Assembly (NCBI GenBank): GCA_035528035.1
Contig: DATKZI010000043.1
Location: 62,001-126,000, forward strand
Length of the DNA stretch: 64,000 bases
Direction of reading: 5' to 3'
DNA from: JABLTI01 sp035528035
Lineage (GTDB): Archaea; Asgardarchaeota; Heimdallarchaeia; JABLTI01
Shown here one piece after another: positions 1 through 9,469 of this stretch (its first letter is position 1; each line of letters begins with the position of its first letter). A program made the position numbers and the translations under genes. The notes under the pieces are model-generated. The model made no database searches and was not told the DNA's origin. It saw nothing but the letters and a program-made list of their open reading frames with translations.

Positions 1-289
1 CGGTATTGTGAGATTCAAAAAGATGATCCTTCGTTTTTCCTTGGATAGAGACTAATTTAGGTGAATAAAGTTGAATTGTACAAATTATGATTAATATAAT
101 AATTTTAGATATATCCTTCCATCCTAGCCTCAAGAAACAACCCAGACCTTTTACAAGTAAATTATTTGTAATTCATATCCTAATAAATCCACATAAGGCA
201 AATAAAATTTATCTTAAAGAAGATTTTTCACTCTGATATATGAGAACTGCTATTATCAAATTAAATTATCATTTAATTTAAAATAGCCA
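1..289. other. AT-rich intergenic stretch, no gene recognised
   Basis: I see no convincing gene here. The first bases could be the tail of a gene entering from outside the window, but no frame gives a recognisable protein. The one clear structure is the inverted repeat listed at 258-279. Confidence 0.4.
258..279. repeat. 9-bp perfect inverted repeat, possible terminator
   Basis: AAATTAAAT and ATTTAATTT form a perfect 9-bp stem around a 4-base loop. It lies just past the end of the disrupted gene whose homology ends at 290 on the minus strand. It could have served as its terminator, but an all-AT stem in AT-rich DNA is weak evidence. Confidence 0.35.
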
Positions 290-1201
290 TTAAATTTTAG
301 AGATAAAATCTGGAAATTCCTTGTAGAGTAGTTTTTCCAAACGGGAAATAATTTCTGGATGCTCTTGATAGAATAGTTGAACTTCTTGACCGATTTTTGT
401 TGGTCTATTTGTAGATTCTAAGGCAGTATAGTATAATAATTACTGATTAAAAGTTAAAGCAGGATTTTCTTTAAGGTCAATCATTATTGAACGAAGGAAA
501 GTAGTTACAGGAGGAAGGTCACCAAAGAATGCAAGAATGAGCGACCCATTGTTTCGAAGGAGGTCGTAGGGGGATAGCGTTCCAGATAGAAGCTGATCGT
601 AAAGGTAGACCATATAATCATAAATAAAAAGATTGACAAAAACAATAGAAGGACCGATTAGGTTGTTGATACAGGTGTTCCGAAGCAGTTGTCGAGCTGT
701 ATGAGAAGGAAATGGTAAGAGTTGGTTTTGATAATAAAAACTCCAATGAATACTTGCTTGACTATTGGCACAAATATTAGCTAGAAGAAAAAAAGCTTCA
801 GAAGGTGAGAATTGAAGTGTAAGATCAAATGGATTGTTCATATATGAGAAATCTTTGAAATAAACTAAGTGAGGAAGTGCTGAAAGATTAAGTGAGAAAT
901 TTAGCGTGAAGATATTACCTTGATAAATTTCCGTCCCAATAATATAATGCCATATATCAGGATAGGTGAAATTAGAAGAAAGTGGACTGGTAAAATACTT
1001 CTTCAAAGAATCAGGTACGAACAAAGAGTTTGGTTGAGCTTTTACTAATTCGCGCAGTAAAACGAAAGACTGATATGGTTGGTGTTCATTCGAACCATAT
1101 GTTTTGTAACCGATCAAGGTATCACTTAACATATAGAAAGCTAGGGGTTCATCTAACATGAGATATAAGGGTATAGAATCTGAAGGAGTCATAACTACCA
1201 A
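290..1201 (-). pseudogene. Unknown protein family, copy 1, broken by an in-frame TAA
   Basis: An open frame of 253 residues runs from 1201 down to a TAA at 440-442. The same frame then stays open for 49 more codons to a TAA at 290-292. That extension (containing QEVQLFYQEHPEIISRLEKL) aligns without a gap to the C-terminus of the neighbouring copy at 1509-2165 (ITEFFQKNEPLLNQL). The stop replaces one residue in the middle of the shared region. The original protein was therefore about 303 residues. I do not recognise the family: it has no signal peptide, zinc motif or nucleotide-binding loop, and the shared core is helical and hydrophobic (YDYMVYLYDQLLSGT). It could be a nonsense pseudogene, a sequencing error or a recoded stop; a decaying neighbouring copy favours a pseudogene. 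Confidence 0.65.
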
Positions 1202-1508
1202 GAAACAATAAAAATCTAGGTTTATAAAAATATCAGAAGAGTAAAGTCAAGTATAAAAAGAGGTTGCTCTAAATCATGAACCTATGGATTGAAATTGTTT
1301 TATATTAATTTAAACAGATTGGTATCAATCAATCTGCGTATATAAAACCATAACAAAAACTAATTACTAGGAAGGAGAGAAGGGTAATTAAGAGTTTAAG
1401 CATTTTTTCCTAAAAAAATTTATTTTTTTAGGAGGTATTATTTTGTAGAGAGGTTATTACAAATGATTAGCTGCCAAAGTAAAAAAGATTAGAAAATTCT
1501 TCTTCATT
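1202..1508. other. Intergenic region with two inverted repeats, no gene
   Basis: No coding frame is supported in these 307 bases. They separate two decayed copies of one gene family. They hold a 7-bp inverted repeat (CAGATTG 1315-1321 with CAATCTG 1330-1336) and the stronger hairpin listed at 1409-1432. Confidence 0.4.
1409..1432. repeat. 10-bp perfect inverted repeat (hairpin)
   Basis: CCTAAAAAAA and TTTTTTTAGG are perfectly complementary around a TTTA loop. The hairpin lies downstream of the minus-strand remnant ending at 1509, so it may be a terminator. No second copy elsewhere in the window was noticed, which argues against a miniature mobile element. Confidence 0.45.
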
Positions 1509-2424
1509 TTAATTGTGATTTCTTTTCAATTGAGGTAATTCCATATTTCTCATAAACTTGTTTCCAAGGGAGGAGGTATCTTGATTTGCTGGGATGTTCA
1601 TATAATGGGTTAGAAAATCATTTCGTAATTGATTTAAAAGGGGTTCATTTTTTTGGAAAAATTCAGTTATAGTAGGTAAAGCATTTAATTCTTTTAATGA
1701 GCTAAACAAAAGAAAATACTGAAGTTTTTGATTCCTAGATAAACTAGCATAATTTGTTGTAAGATAGTTCATACCAGATTCAACAAATCTTTGAACGATT
1801 GGAACCCTTACTAACAGTACTAAAACTGGTGCTCCACTAAGTTGTAAAACCTTCGAGCAAGAGATTGTTTGTGAGGAAAGCTGATCCTGTAACCATGCTA
1901 AGTAATCAAAACAGAATAATTTCAGATGATTAAGTAATTGATTATGGGAACTTTTTTCGAGTAGCATATAAATGTTATAGTCTTGAACATTATCTACAGG
2001 AGTAAAACCTTTGAACATCAAAAAGTTTAGATTATAAGAGACGTTCATATTAGCAAAGTTAAGAAAAGCATCCTCAGCAGTTAAGAGGACTTCATGTGGG
2101 ATCTTGAAGACTCGTGAACTATTAATGTGTTTTTCAATTAAAGCAAAATCATGCAATTGAACCAATTTTGATTGCTAAATGGTTTAATAGTAATGTTCAT
2201 TGCTAAACAGTGTAGTAGAAACGCATCAGTTCCTGGATCATCGCCACAAATACATAAAGAACGCTTTTTTTCCAACCCTTTTTTAGAATTTTGTTCAGAT
2301 GAAAAGGAACTTGGTCGGGAAAAACGTGTTGTGTTAAATCATTTGTATACAACTCAAGTAATGAGGTCCTTAAATTATAACCCACTAGTAGGTTTAAGTT
2401 CTCACCAAACAAGGTTAGATAAAC
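1509..2424 (-). pseudogene. Unknown protein family, copy 2, fragmented
   Basis: A 218-codon frame (from a TTG at 2165 to 1509) matches the C-terminal two thirds of the gene at 290-1201; compare FDYLAWLQDQLSS here with YDYMVYLYDQLLS there. Upstream, a separate 69-codon frame (about 2412 to 2203) matches the N-terminal part: FGENLNLLVGYNLRTSLLEL against YGSNEHQPYQSFVLLREL. Stops and a frame change separate the two pieces, and the frame also closes just above 2424. This copy therefore carries at least two lesions and looks dead, although the 218-residue piece could still be translated from its TTG. Function unknown. The opposite-strand frame at 2172-2435 is treated as a shadow. Confidence 0.6.
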
Positions 2425-2584
2425 TTACTCATTAAAGATGTTGTAATCTAATATCTTAAGTATAATTTTACTATAGATTAAGATTTATTTTAAGTAATTT
2501 GAATAAATAAAATGGGAATTATTATAAGTTAATATACATTTAAAATAAATGAAAATAAAAATCGTTAAAGTAGGGATATGAACA

Positions 2585-3958
2585 ATGAATACCAATTTTA
2601 ATAGAAGCTTTAAAGTTTTATTATTTATTGGTCTATTGCTTATTACAATACAATCAGGGGTGAATTACAACAAAATTTCTTTTAATCATCTAAAATCTAC
2701 CCTATCATCTTTTAGAAATTATACGAGCTACTTTTCTACAATAAACGAAGAAAATAAAATGACTGAGATTGATTGGTCTGTAACTTCTTGTTTATCGGAA
2801 AAAGATGGCTTGGGTTCCTTTCAGTCAGAAGTTGCTGTTGACTCATATGGCAATGTTCATGTAACTTGGTATGACGATCATGGAGGATATAATAAAATAC
2901 AATATCGAGTTTTTTTAAGGCAAAAGAACATCTGGTCAGATATACAGACAATATCGAATAATTCAGCAAAGGCTCTTTCATATGAACCTTTGATTACTGT
3001 GGATCAGAAGGATAGGCTCCATCTTTGTTGGTGGGATTGTTTAGACTCTATGAGATTACTCTATCGTTATATGATAGATAATAGATGGTCTGAGTTTTTT
3101 GTGGTTCTACAGAATGGTAATGTTAGTGCACCATATGAAATTATCACTAATACTAATGATTCAGTTCTCTTTTTCTGGAATGAACAAATTGGAAATAGTA
3201 CGGAGCTATATTATAGAAGTTTTTCCATTACTACTAAAGAATTCTCCAAAGTGAAGCAAATAACAAACACAAGCACATATGGTCCAAAACCTTTCTCAGC
3301 AATTTGTGACTCACATCAAAGAATTCATTTGGTTTGGGAAGACAAATCTTTAAAGATGACAAATTACGAAATTCATTACCAATACTATGAAAATAATGAA
3401 TGGCAACCAGATTCTCCATTAATACTCAGTCAAATAGACAATATTTCTGATGTTAATCCTAAATTAGGTATTGATTCAAATGATAAATTGTATCTAGTTT
3501 GGGAACATATAGACGACTCTTTGGAAGTATATTACCAGTTTGAAGCCAATGATGAGTGGTCTGAGTCGCAAAAAATCAGTGGTAGTGGAAACGCTTGGGC
3601 TGCAGATATAGCTATTGATAAAGAAGATAACTTTCATGTAGTTTATGATGAAAATACTTGGCTCATTTACAAGATGAAGACTATTAATAATGAATGGTCG
3701 CAACCATATAATCTTACAGCATATAAAAGTAGTTTCTCATTAATTTTCTATCCGAAAGTAGCAGTTGACCGCTATCGAACAATCCATATTGTTTGGAATG
3801 ATCATACAAATACTTCTGCATGGGAAGTATATTATATAAGAGGGAAAATAGCTAATGATTTGCTAATCAGTAAGATACAATTATTCATTGTTTTTTCTAT
3901 GGAGGCTACAGGATTTTTAATTATTGTATTAATTTTCATCAAGAGATTAAAAAGATAA
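2585..3958 (+). CDS. Membrane-anchored cell-surface beta-propeller protein
   Basis: A 457-residue protein with an N-terminal signal/anchor (VLLFIGLLLITIQSG, about residues 12-26) and a C-terminal membrane helix (about 430-450) followed by a basic tail (KRLKR). The ectodomain holds repeated units of about 55-60 residues with cores such as VDSYGNVHVTWYDD, VDQKDRLHLCWWD, DSHQRIHLVWED and VDRYRTIHIVWND. This spacing fits a BNR/sialidase-like propeller fold. No sialidase catalytic residues are evident, so a binding or structural role outside the cell is more likely than catalysis; that is inference. It lies upstream of the subtilase on the same strand, but about 65 bases to the protease RBS leave room for a separate promoter. 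Confidence 0.7.
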   Translation: MNTNFNRSFKVLLFIGLLLITIQSGVNYNKISFNHLKSTLSSFRNYTSYFSTINEENKMTEIDWSVTSCLSEKDGLGSFQSEVAVDSYGNVHVTWYDDHGGYNKIQYRVFLRQKNIWSDIQTISNNSAKALSYEPLITVDQKDRLHLCWWDCLDSMRLLYRYMIDNRWSEFFVVLQNGNVSAPYEIITNTNDSVLFFWNEQIGNSTELYYRSFSITTKEFSKVKQITNTSTYGPKPFSAICDSHQRIHLVWEDKSLKMTNYEIHYQYYENNEWQPDSPLILSQIDNISDVNPKLGIDSNDKLYLVWEHIDDSLEVYYQFEANDEWSESQKISGSGNAWAADIAIDKEDNFHVVYDENTWLIYKMKTINNEWSQPYNLTAYKSSFSLIFYPKVAVDRYRTIHIVWNDHTNTSAWEVYYIRGKIANDLLISKIQLFIVFSMEATGFLIIVLIFIKRLKR

Positions 3959-4011
3959 ACTAAGAAGAATATTTAAATTTTGGAAATGTCTTACTTTAAA
4001 CAATAAGAAAA

Positions 4012-4077
4012 GGAGGTAACTATTTGATTGGAAATAGAATTTTTTTGAGATATTTTTTATTTGTTTTTTTATTATAG
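4012..4077 (+). other. RBS and signal peptide out of frame with the subtilase
   Basis: A strong ribosome binding site (GGAGGT, 4012-4017) lies 6 bases before a TTG at 4024. The frame from there reads LIGNRIFLRYFLFVF, a typical signal-peptide start, and ends at TAG 4075-4077. The protease frame lies at -1 to it and continues the hydrophobic segment (FFIIGVSTQFD). A run of seven T at 4064-4070 gives T TTT TTA at 4065-4071 in the reading frame. A missing T in the assembly, a real frameshift mutation or -1 slippage would each join the two parts. Confidence 0.65.
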
Positions 4078-4115
4078 GGGTTTCAACTCAATTTGATTAT
4101 AAAGAATATAATTTA

Positions 4116-6911
4116 GTGAATATGGAAAAAGATATCAAACCTACTTCTACAATTACTAAGGGATTCGATACTATAAATTCAAATAATATGGATTTATTTT
4201 CTGCATCATTTTTACCAATAAACAATCCAATTGAAATTAATGAATTTGAATATAATTTTTCAACTCCGTTTTATGATCAATCTATGTTCGATTTTCATAA
4301 ATTGGATCAATGTCATTCTATAGCAAATGGATCTGGAATTACTATTGTAGTAATTGATACCCCTATTGATTATAGGCATAAAATATTTGATCAAGAAGGT
4401 TATACTTCTATAACGATGGAGAATTGTTATAGAATAGGTTGTAACTATGCAACTGGTGAAATTGGTCAAGTTTTACCTGTTTCATCAAATTATACAGATG
4501 ATTTTGCAAGTAACTTTGATTTTAATACAATTTTCTTCCCAGAAGAAACATTGGAACATGGTACTGTTGTTGCGGGTATGATAAAACAGATTGCCCCTAA
4601 AGCTAAAATAATATCTATTGGAGCAGAGGCTACTGGTGGTATTATATGCATTAATTCTCATATAAAAGCTTTGCAATGGTTGGAGGCTAATTATAATACA
4701 ATAAAACCAGATATTGTAACAATGAGTTATTTTGTAGGTAGTAATCTATATGATAATTTATCTACACCATTCCAATCAGCTGTTGCACATTTGATTACCA
4801 AAGGTGTTTTATTCACAATGGCTGTAGGTAATAATTATCTTAATATTCATAACTATAATTTCTATGGTTCATTAGGTGATTGGCCAAGCGTCATTGGTGT
4901 GGGTCGATGTTATGATGAAGGCTCTATCATTGGAAATGTAGCAGAAGATTGTGGATATAATGGAAATACGGATAATTTAAAATTAGAGATTATGGCATCT
5001 GGCAAAAATCTAAGCACTTCTTTACCAGTTAAAGATAATAAAAATAACCTTATGACATTAACAGAAGGCACAAGCTTAGCAACACCAATTGTCGCTGGAG
5101 CTGCAGCATTATTGAAAGAAAAAACAGGTTTTAATGGTAAAGAGTTAGAAGGCAAACTAATCAATTTTACAATACCTGCTTATCTGTATGATCCTGGTCA
5201 TAATGAAGATTATTATAAAAAATATTATGGGAAAGGTATACTAAATATTGCTGGTGTATTAGGGATTGGCGATTGGGATAATGATGGATTAACAGATGAA
5301 GAAGAATTAGATGAATATCCAACAAGTCCTTGGGATGCAGATTGTGATGACGATGGTCTCCTTGATGGTGAGGAATTTGATTTAGGAACAAATCCTCTCA
5401 TAGGGGATTCTGACTCTGATGGTCTTAATGATTGGGAGGAGGTTAATCTTGGTACAGATAATTATATAACGGATCCTTTAAATGCAGATTCTGATAATGA
5501 TGGTCTAACAGATGGAGAAGAACAAAGCTACGCAACGAATCCAAATGATTCAGATACAGATGATGATAATTTATCAGATTATGATGAAATACACACATAC
5601 AATACAAATCCAATTAGCAATGATACAGATGGAGACTTGTTACTTGATGATTGGGAAGTATTTTATGGTACAAATCCAAATTTCAACGATGCATCTATTG
5701 ACTATGATTCTGATGGTTTAACAAATCTAGAAGAACAAAATTCTGGAACGGATCCATTTAATTCTGATACTGATTCCGATTGGATAACTGATGGTGATGA
5801 GGTAAATATTTACCATACCAATCCAACCAATGGTGATACAGATGGTGACTATCTCCCTGATGGATGGGAACTTCAAAATGGCTATTCACCTATTTCTCAA
5901 GATACCAATTCAGATGGTACTTTAGATTTGAATGAGGATAAAGATGGGGATGGACTAACAGCATTTGAAGAAATGACCCATGGTACATTTGATACCAGCA
6001 GTGATACTGATAATGACTTTATACCAGATGATGAAGAAATTCACTTCTATGAAACCAATCCATTAGATTCAGATACAGATCATGATGGTTTGCCTGATAA
6101 CTGGGAAATTTATTATGGACTGGATCCAACGGTAGCAAATGCTGCTGCTGATCCTGATTTAGATGGTTTAAGCAATTTTGAAGAATATCAATTACAATTA
6201 AATCCTCTTGTAGCAGATTCGGATGGGGATGGATTACCCGATGGCTGGGAACTTGCGAACGGTTTTGATCCTTTAGTACCAAATGCTCAAGGTGATCCTG
6301 ACAATGATAACCTTACTAATATCGAAGAATACACCTATGGAACCGATCCGAACATTGCAGATACGGATGCCGATACCATGCCTGACGGATGGGAAATACT
6401 GTACGCATTAAATCCCTTAGTTGCTGATGCTACATGTGACCTGGACGCAGATGGTCTATTAAATGGTAATGAATACTCACATGGGTGCAATCCTAACGAT
6501 TCAGATTCAGATAATGATGGCTGGTTAGATGGATTTGAAGTTGCTACCTCTGGCACAAATCCCACCAAAGCTGATCATGACAACGATGGGAAAACGGATA
6601 AAACTGAATATCTCTATTGGAAGAGCCGTGGAAAATCCGATGCCACCGCCTATAGTTACTGCAAGATAGCTGATGTCGACAATGACGGCTTGAAAGATGG
6701 TTTTGAAATAGCCTGTGGCTTGGATCCTTTGGATAACGACATGGATAATGATGGCTTGTTGGATGGTTTGGAGGTCCAGAATTACCAAACTGATCCTGAA
6801 GATCCCGACAGCGACAATGATGGTTATACCGACCTCTATGAAATCATCAATGGTACCGATCCTAATGATTCATCGGATTATCCTGGTGGAGGAGGATTTG
6901 ATTGGTGGTAG
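4116..6911 (+). CDS. Subtilisin-like serine protease with thrombospondin type-3 repeats
   Basis: Secreted S8-family endopeptidase. Counting from the GTG at 4116, the triad is Asp81 (VVIDTPIDY), His148 (EHGTVVAG) and Ser320 (EGTSLATP), with the oxyanion Asn in MAVGNN near residue 240. From about residue 385 to the end there are 23 calcium-binding TSP3-type units (pattern DxDxDGLxDxxE), probably a rigid stalk. The C-terminus is a short GGGGFDWW tail with no membrane helix, so the protein is either released or held by an unrecognised signal. The 4116 start leaves it without a signal peptide; the real start is probably TTG 4024 in another frame (see 4012-4077). The 3' third is visibly richer in G+C than the catalytic part. 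The catalytic residues look intact. Confidence 0.85.
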   Translation: MNMEKDIKPTSTITKGFDTINSNNMDLFSASFLPINNPIEINEFEYNFSTPFYDQSMFDFHKLDQCHSIANGSGITIVVIDTPIDYRHKIFDQEGYTSITMENCYRIGCNYATGEIGQVLPVSSNYTDDFASNFDFNTIFFPEETLEHGTVVAGMIKQIAPKAKIISIGAEATGGIICINSHIKALQWLEANYNTIKPDIVTMSYFVGSNLYDNLSTPFQSAVAHLITKGVLFTMAVGNNYLNIHNYNFYGSLGDWPSVIGVGRCYDEGSIIGNVAEDCGYNGNTDNLKLEIMASGKNLSTSLPVKDNKNNLMTLTEGTSLATPIVAGAAALLKEKTGFNGKELEGKLINFTIPAYLYDPGHNEDYYKKYYGKGILNIAGVLGIGDWDNDGLTDEEELDEYPTSPWDADCDDDGLLDGEEFDLGTNPLIGDSDSDGLNDWEEVNLGTDNYITDPLNADSDNDGLTDGEEQSYATNPNDSDTDDDNLSDYDEIHTYNTNPISNDTDGDLLLDDWEVFYGTNPNFNDASIDYDSDGLTNLEEQNSGTDPFNSDTDSDWITDGDEVNIYHTNPTNGDTDGDYLPDGWELQNGYSPISQDTNSDGTLDLNEDKDGDGLTAFEEMTHGTFDTSSDTDNDFIPDDEEIHFYETNPLDSDTDHDGLPDNWEIYYGLDPTVANAAADPDLDGLSNFEEYQLQLNPLVADSDGDGLPDGWELANGFDPLVPNAQGDPDNDNLTNIEEYTYGTDPNIADTDADTMPDGWEILYALNPLVADATCDLDADGLLNGNEYSHGCNPNDSDSDNDGWLDGFEVATSGTNPTKADHDNDGKTDKTEYLYWKSRGKSDATAYSYCKIADVDNDGLKDGFEIACGLDPLDNDMDNDGLLDGLEVQNYQTDPEDPDSDNDGYTDLYEIINGTDPNDSSDYPGGGGFDWW

Positions 6912-6952
6912 AAGGAATACAAATTGCTATTCCTTTACCTTTTCTTTTTTTC
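6912..6952 (+). terminator. Hairpin and T-rich terminator after the subtilase
   Basis: AAGGAATA (6912-6919) pairs perfectly with TATTCCTT (6928-6935) around an 8-base loop and is followed by a T-rich tract (CCTTTTCTTTTTTTCT). It starts directly after the protease stop codon. Confidence 0.6.
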
Positions 6953-7030
6953 TAAAATACAAGAAAGTATTTTGCTGAAAAATGAATGAAGAAAGAAATA
7001 AATTGAAGTGATAGAACTTAAATTATAAAT

Positions 7031-7107
7031 TGGAGCCATCGAGGGGATTTGAACCCCTGACCAACACATTACAAGTGTGTCGCTCTGCCAGGCTGAGCCA
7101 CGATGGC
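7031..7107 (-). tRNA. tRNA-Thr (anticodon TGT)
   Basis: The minus strand folds as a full cloverleaf. The acceptor arms are GCCATCG and CGATGGC, the anticodon stem is ACACA/TGTGT with loop CTTGTAA, and the T arm reads GGGGTTCAAATCCCC. The anticodon TGT reads ACA (Thr). The 3' CCA is encoded (7031-7033 on the plus strand read TGG). No intron. Confidence 0.95.
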
Positions 7108-7136
7108 ATTATTCTATTTGTCTGCTATTTTTACTG

Positions 7137-7150
7137 TTTTTTAAACTTTC
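7137..7150 (-). promoter_or_regulatory. BRE/TATA-like promoter of tRNA-Thr
   Basis: Read on the minus strand, GAAAGTTTAAAAAAC lies about 30-40 bases upstream of the tRNA 5' end. It has the purine-rich BRE plus TTTAAAAA form of an archaeal TATA element, at a distance that fits a short leader. Confidence 0.5.
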
Positions 7151-7177
7151 TTAATGCATTAAAAATTTTTTTTTCTT

Positions 7178-8836
7178 TTGAATTATTTTTATTTTTTGTC
7201 CTTTTTATTTAGCTATTGGATTCTTCTTTGGCTCTTATTGAGATTTCTCCATATCTTTATTATTCATCTTCTCTTTTCTATGATACTAGGAGTGAAGCTA
7301 TTGCGATTTATCTCTCTATTACTAATAGTTTCTCTTGGTATTTCTAGTCTGCCCATCAATCAAACTATTTCAGCTACTTTTCCTACTTTACCTATTAATG
7401 AAATAGCAGTTATTACTTCTGATGTTCATTCTTCTCTTTATCAAGAAATTGAGATTGGTGATTACTTTGAAACCAATTATGTTCTTGGTGAACAACAGTC
7501 TTTTTGGATTTATGACTATTATTTAGGTGATATTCAGATTCAAGCAACCTTGATTTCTGTTGGTAGTCATTGCTATATTTACATGGATGATCGAGCTATT
7601 GCTACTATTGGTAATTCTGCTGCTAATTCCACTTGTGTTATATTGAAAAACGAATTTGATCAAACTATTTATCCTAAGGGGATAGAACTAGCAGGAGATC
7701 CTAATGGACGTTTTGGTGATATTGATGGTGATCCAAAAGTGACTATTCTATTAGTACCTATAGATCCTTATGGTGGATACTATAGATTTGACGATGAGGA
7801 TCCTTCTAGCCCTTATTCCAACCATCGTGAAATGATCTTTGTTAATTCTAATAGGAATATTCTAGATATTATCAAAACAACTACTCACGAATTCAATCAT
7901 CTTATTTGGGGTAATTATGAACAAGATGAAGCCCCCTTTCTTACTGAAGGAGCTGCAAATTATGCCCTCTTTTATTCTGGCTATCTTTCCAACTTGAATT
8001 ATATTACTGTTGAGCCTGCTCTAAATCTCTGTGCTGAAACTCATTCGTTTTCTTCTCATCCTGAGATACCATTATTAGGCTGGCATTACATTGATAGTGA
8101 TTTGGTTGTTGCTGATTACGGCCAAGCTTATATGTTCATGTTTTATTTAGCCGAGAGATTTGGTGATGATTTCATTGCCCAACTTGTTTCCGAGACGCTT
8201 GATGGACCTATAGGCATTGATCATGCGTTAGCTTCATCTGGCTATAATATTTCTTTTAATGAAATCTATTTGAATTGGATTACTGCTTGCACAATTGATG
8301 AAGTTAGTTTTGGCGATGGTTTATATGGATTCAATCAAGCTAATTTCACAATAAGTAAAATTAACACTATTAGCTCTTTTCCAGCAGAAATTGAGAATAA
8401 AAAATATTATTATTATGGTTTTGATATCAAAAAAGTAATTTCTCCTCCTAATGAATTCACTTTTCAGATCACTAATCCTCCTTCTATCTATTCCTTAGGA
8501 CTTTCTATTATAGTTCATGATAAAAATGGTTGGAATGTAACTCAAATTTTGCATACAAGTGACGCTGAAGTTATTAATACGTTTATTACTGGGAGTTCTA
8601 TTGATTTTGTCTATATTGTAACCAGTTTGATGTTTAACTCAACTCCCATTACTTATTCTTACAATGGTATTTATCATGCGCCGGATATTATTGTTTTATT
8701 AGATTGCTTATTTGTAGAAGGGCATCTTCCAAGTGAGACCAAAGTGAATGGAATTACCAAAGCTTTCACCCTTTTGTTTCCCATAGCATTTTGTACTAGA
8801 ATTCTAATCAGCTACTTTAGAAAGAAACACAGCTAA
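7178..8836 (+). CDS. Membrane-anchored zinc metalloprotease (HExxH, M30-like)
   Basis: The zinc site is HEFNH (His237 and His241 from the 7178 start), with a downstream LTEGAANYALF segment whose Glu is a likely third ligand. HExxH followed about 18-25 residues later by EG(A)xxYA resembles the hyicolysin (M30) group, although the family call is by motif only. The first 34 codons are unusually hydrophobic; ATG 7280 gives a cleaner signal peptide (MILGVKLLRFISLLLIVSLG) and is probably the true start. A C-terminal hydrophobic segment ending in YFRKKHS likely anchors it. With the subtilase at 4116 it makes two extracytoplasmic proteases in one neighbourhood. The substrate is unknown. Confidence 0.7.
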   Translation: MNYFYFLSFLFSYWILLWLLLRFLHIFIIHLLFSMILGVKLLRFISLLLIVSLGISSLPINQTISATFPTLPINEIAVITSDVHSSLYQEIEIGDYFETNYVLGEQQSFWIYDYYLGDIQIQATLISVGSHCYIYMDDRAIATIGNSAANSTCVILKNEFDQTIYPKGIELAGDPNGRFGDIDGDPKVTILLVPIDPYGGYYRFDDEDPSSPYSNHREMIFVNSNRNILDIIKTTTHEFNHLIWGNYEQDEAPFLTEGAANYALFYSGYLSNLNYITVEPALNLCAETHSFSSHPEIPLLGWHYIDSDLVVADYGQAYMFMFYLAERFGDDFIAQLVSETLDGPIGIDHALASSGYNISFNEIYLNWITACTIDEVSFGDGLYGFNQANFTISKINTISSFPAEIENKKYYYYGFDIKKVISPPNEFTFQITNPPSIYSLGLSIIVHDKNGWNVTQILHTSDAEVINTFITGSSIDFVYIVTSLMFNSTPITYSYNGIYHAPDIIVLLDCLFVEGHLPSETKVNGITKAFTLLFPIAFCTRILISYFRKKHS

Positions 8837-8900
8837 CAATAAAGCTATCAAGTGGAGAGTTTTTTATCACTAAAATTTCTAAATGGAATACCTGAAATTT

Positions 8901-9425
8901 TTAAGAATATTTGATAGCGTAATCGAATTGGAAGATTCCCTTATGACACGATGGACACTGCATTATCCTATCTTTTGTTTCTTCTGGTTTCAAATTAAGA
9001 ATATTTGATTCTGTATTCAATTTTGCTCTTTCTATTAATTGCGATGCTGTTAAAAGCTCTCCCTTACAGTTCGAACATTTGTTTGTAACTTTGTATGTTT
9101 TATGACCTTTTATTGCGCCTTCTATTATTTCGACATTTTCTCCTTTCAGTATTCGCACTGTCTTTTCTTCCAGTGTTGCAGCTTCTGATTTCAAAGGCCA
9201 TTTCAGATTGTTGAAAATTATTCCGTATATCAGATTACATTTCACACACATTGCATCATGTATGCTGACCATTTCCCATTTTCCTGCTGGATTACTATCG
9301 GGTTGTTTTTCATAAGTAAGATAATAACCAATATTTCCTTCTTCATCTACCCACCCCAATTGATCCTCAAATAATGGTATTTTATTTTCACAATTTTCAC
9401 AATGAAAGAAATAAAGTATTGACAT
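8901..9425 (-). CDS. Zinc-ribbon protein of unknown function
   Basis: A 174-residue soluble protein with four CxxC pairs: CENC near the start, CVKC about residue 60, CSNC about 118 and CPSC near the C-terminus. They could bind two zinc ions as paired knuckles. It lacks the CxxxxCxxH end of the zinc modules at 19-24 kb and is not obviously related to them. It lies about 40 bases downstream of the ICMT-like gene on the same strand and may be cotranscribed with it. No catalytic motif is visible. Confidence 0.6.
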   Translation of the reverse strand: MSILYFFHCENCENKIPLFEDQLGWVDEEGNIGYYLTYEKQPDSNPAGKWEMVSIHDAMCVKCNLIYGIIFNNLKWPLKSEAATLEEKTVRILKGENVEIIEGAIKGHKTYKVTNKCSNCKGELLTASQLIERAKLNTESNILNLKPEETKDRIMQCPSCHKGIFQFDYAIKYS

Positions 9426-9469
9426 ACATTATTTATGTTTGTCTTATTTTATCTTTTTTTCTCTCTTTT

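Noticed and set aside
1315..1336. A 7-bp inverted repeat as end of an insertion sequence
   Set aside because: No transposase, no matching partner at a second boundary and no target duplication were seen.
2172..2435. An 87-codon plus-strand frame
   Set aside because: It lies antisense to the decayed family copy, has no recognisable domain or RBS, and the opposite strand aligns to a paralogue.
5270..6900. Regular short DNA repeats that might be a CRISPR array or satellite
   Set aside because: They are codon-level echoes of the TSP3 protein repeats (GAT-rich), of uneven length and inside one open frame.
7030..7212. A 60-codon frame reading through tRNA-Thr
   Set aside because: It is the translation of the tRNA gene's opposite strand.
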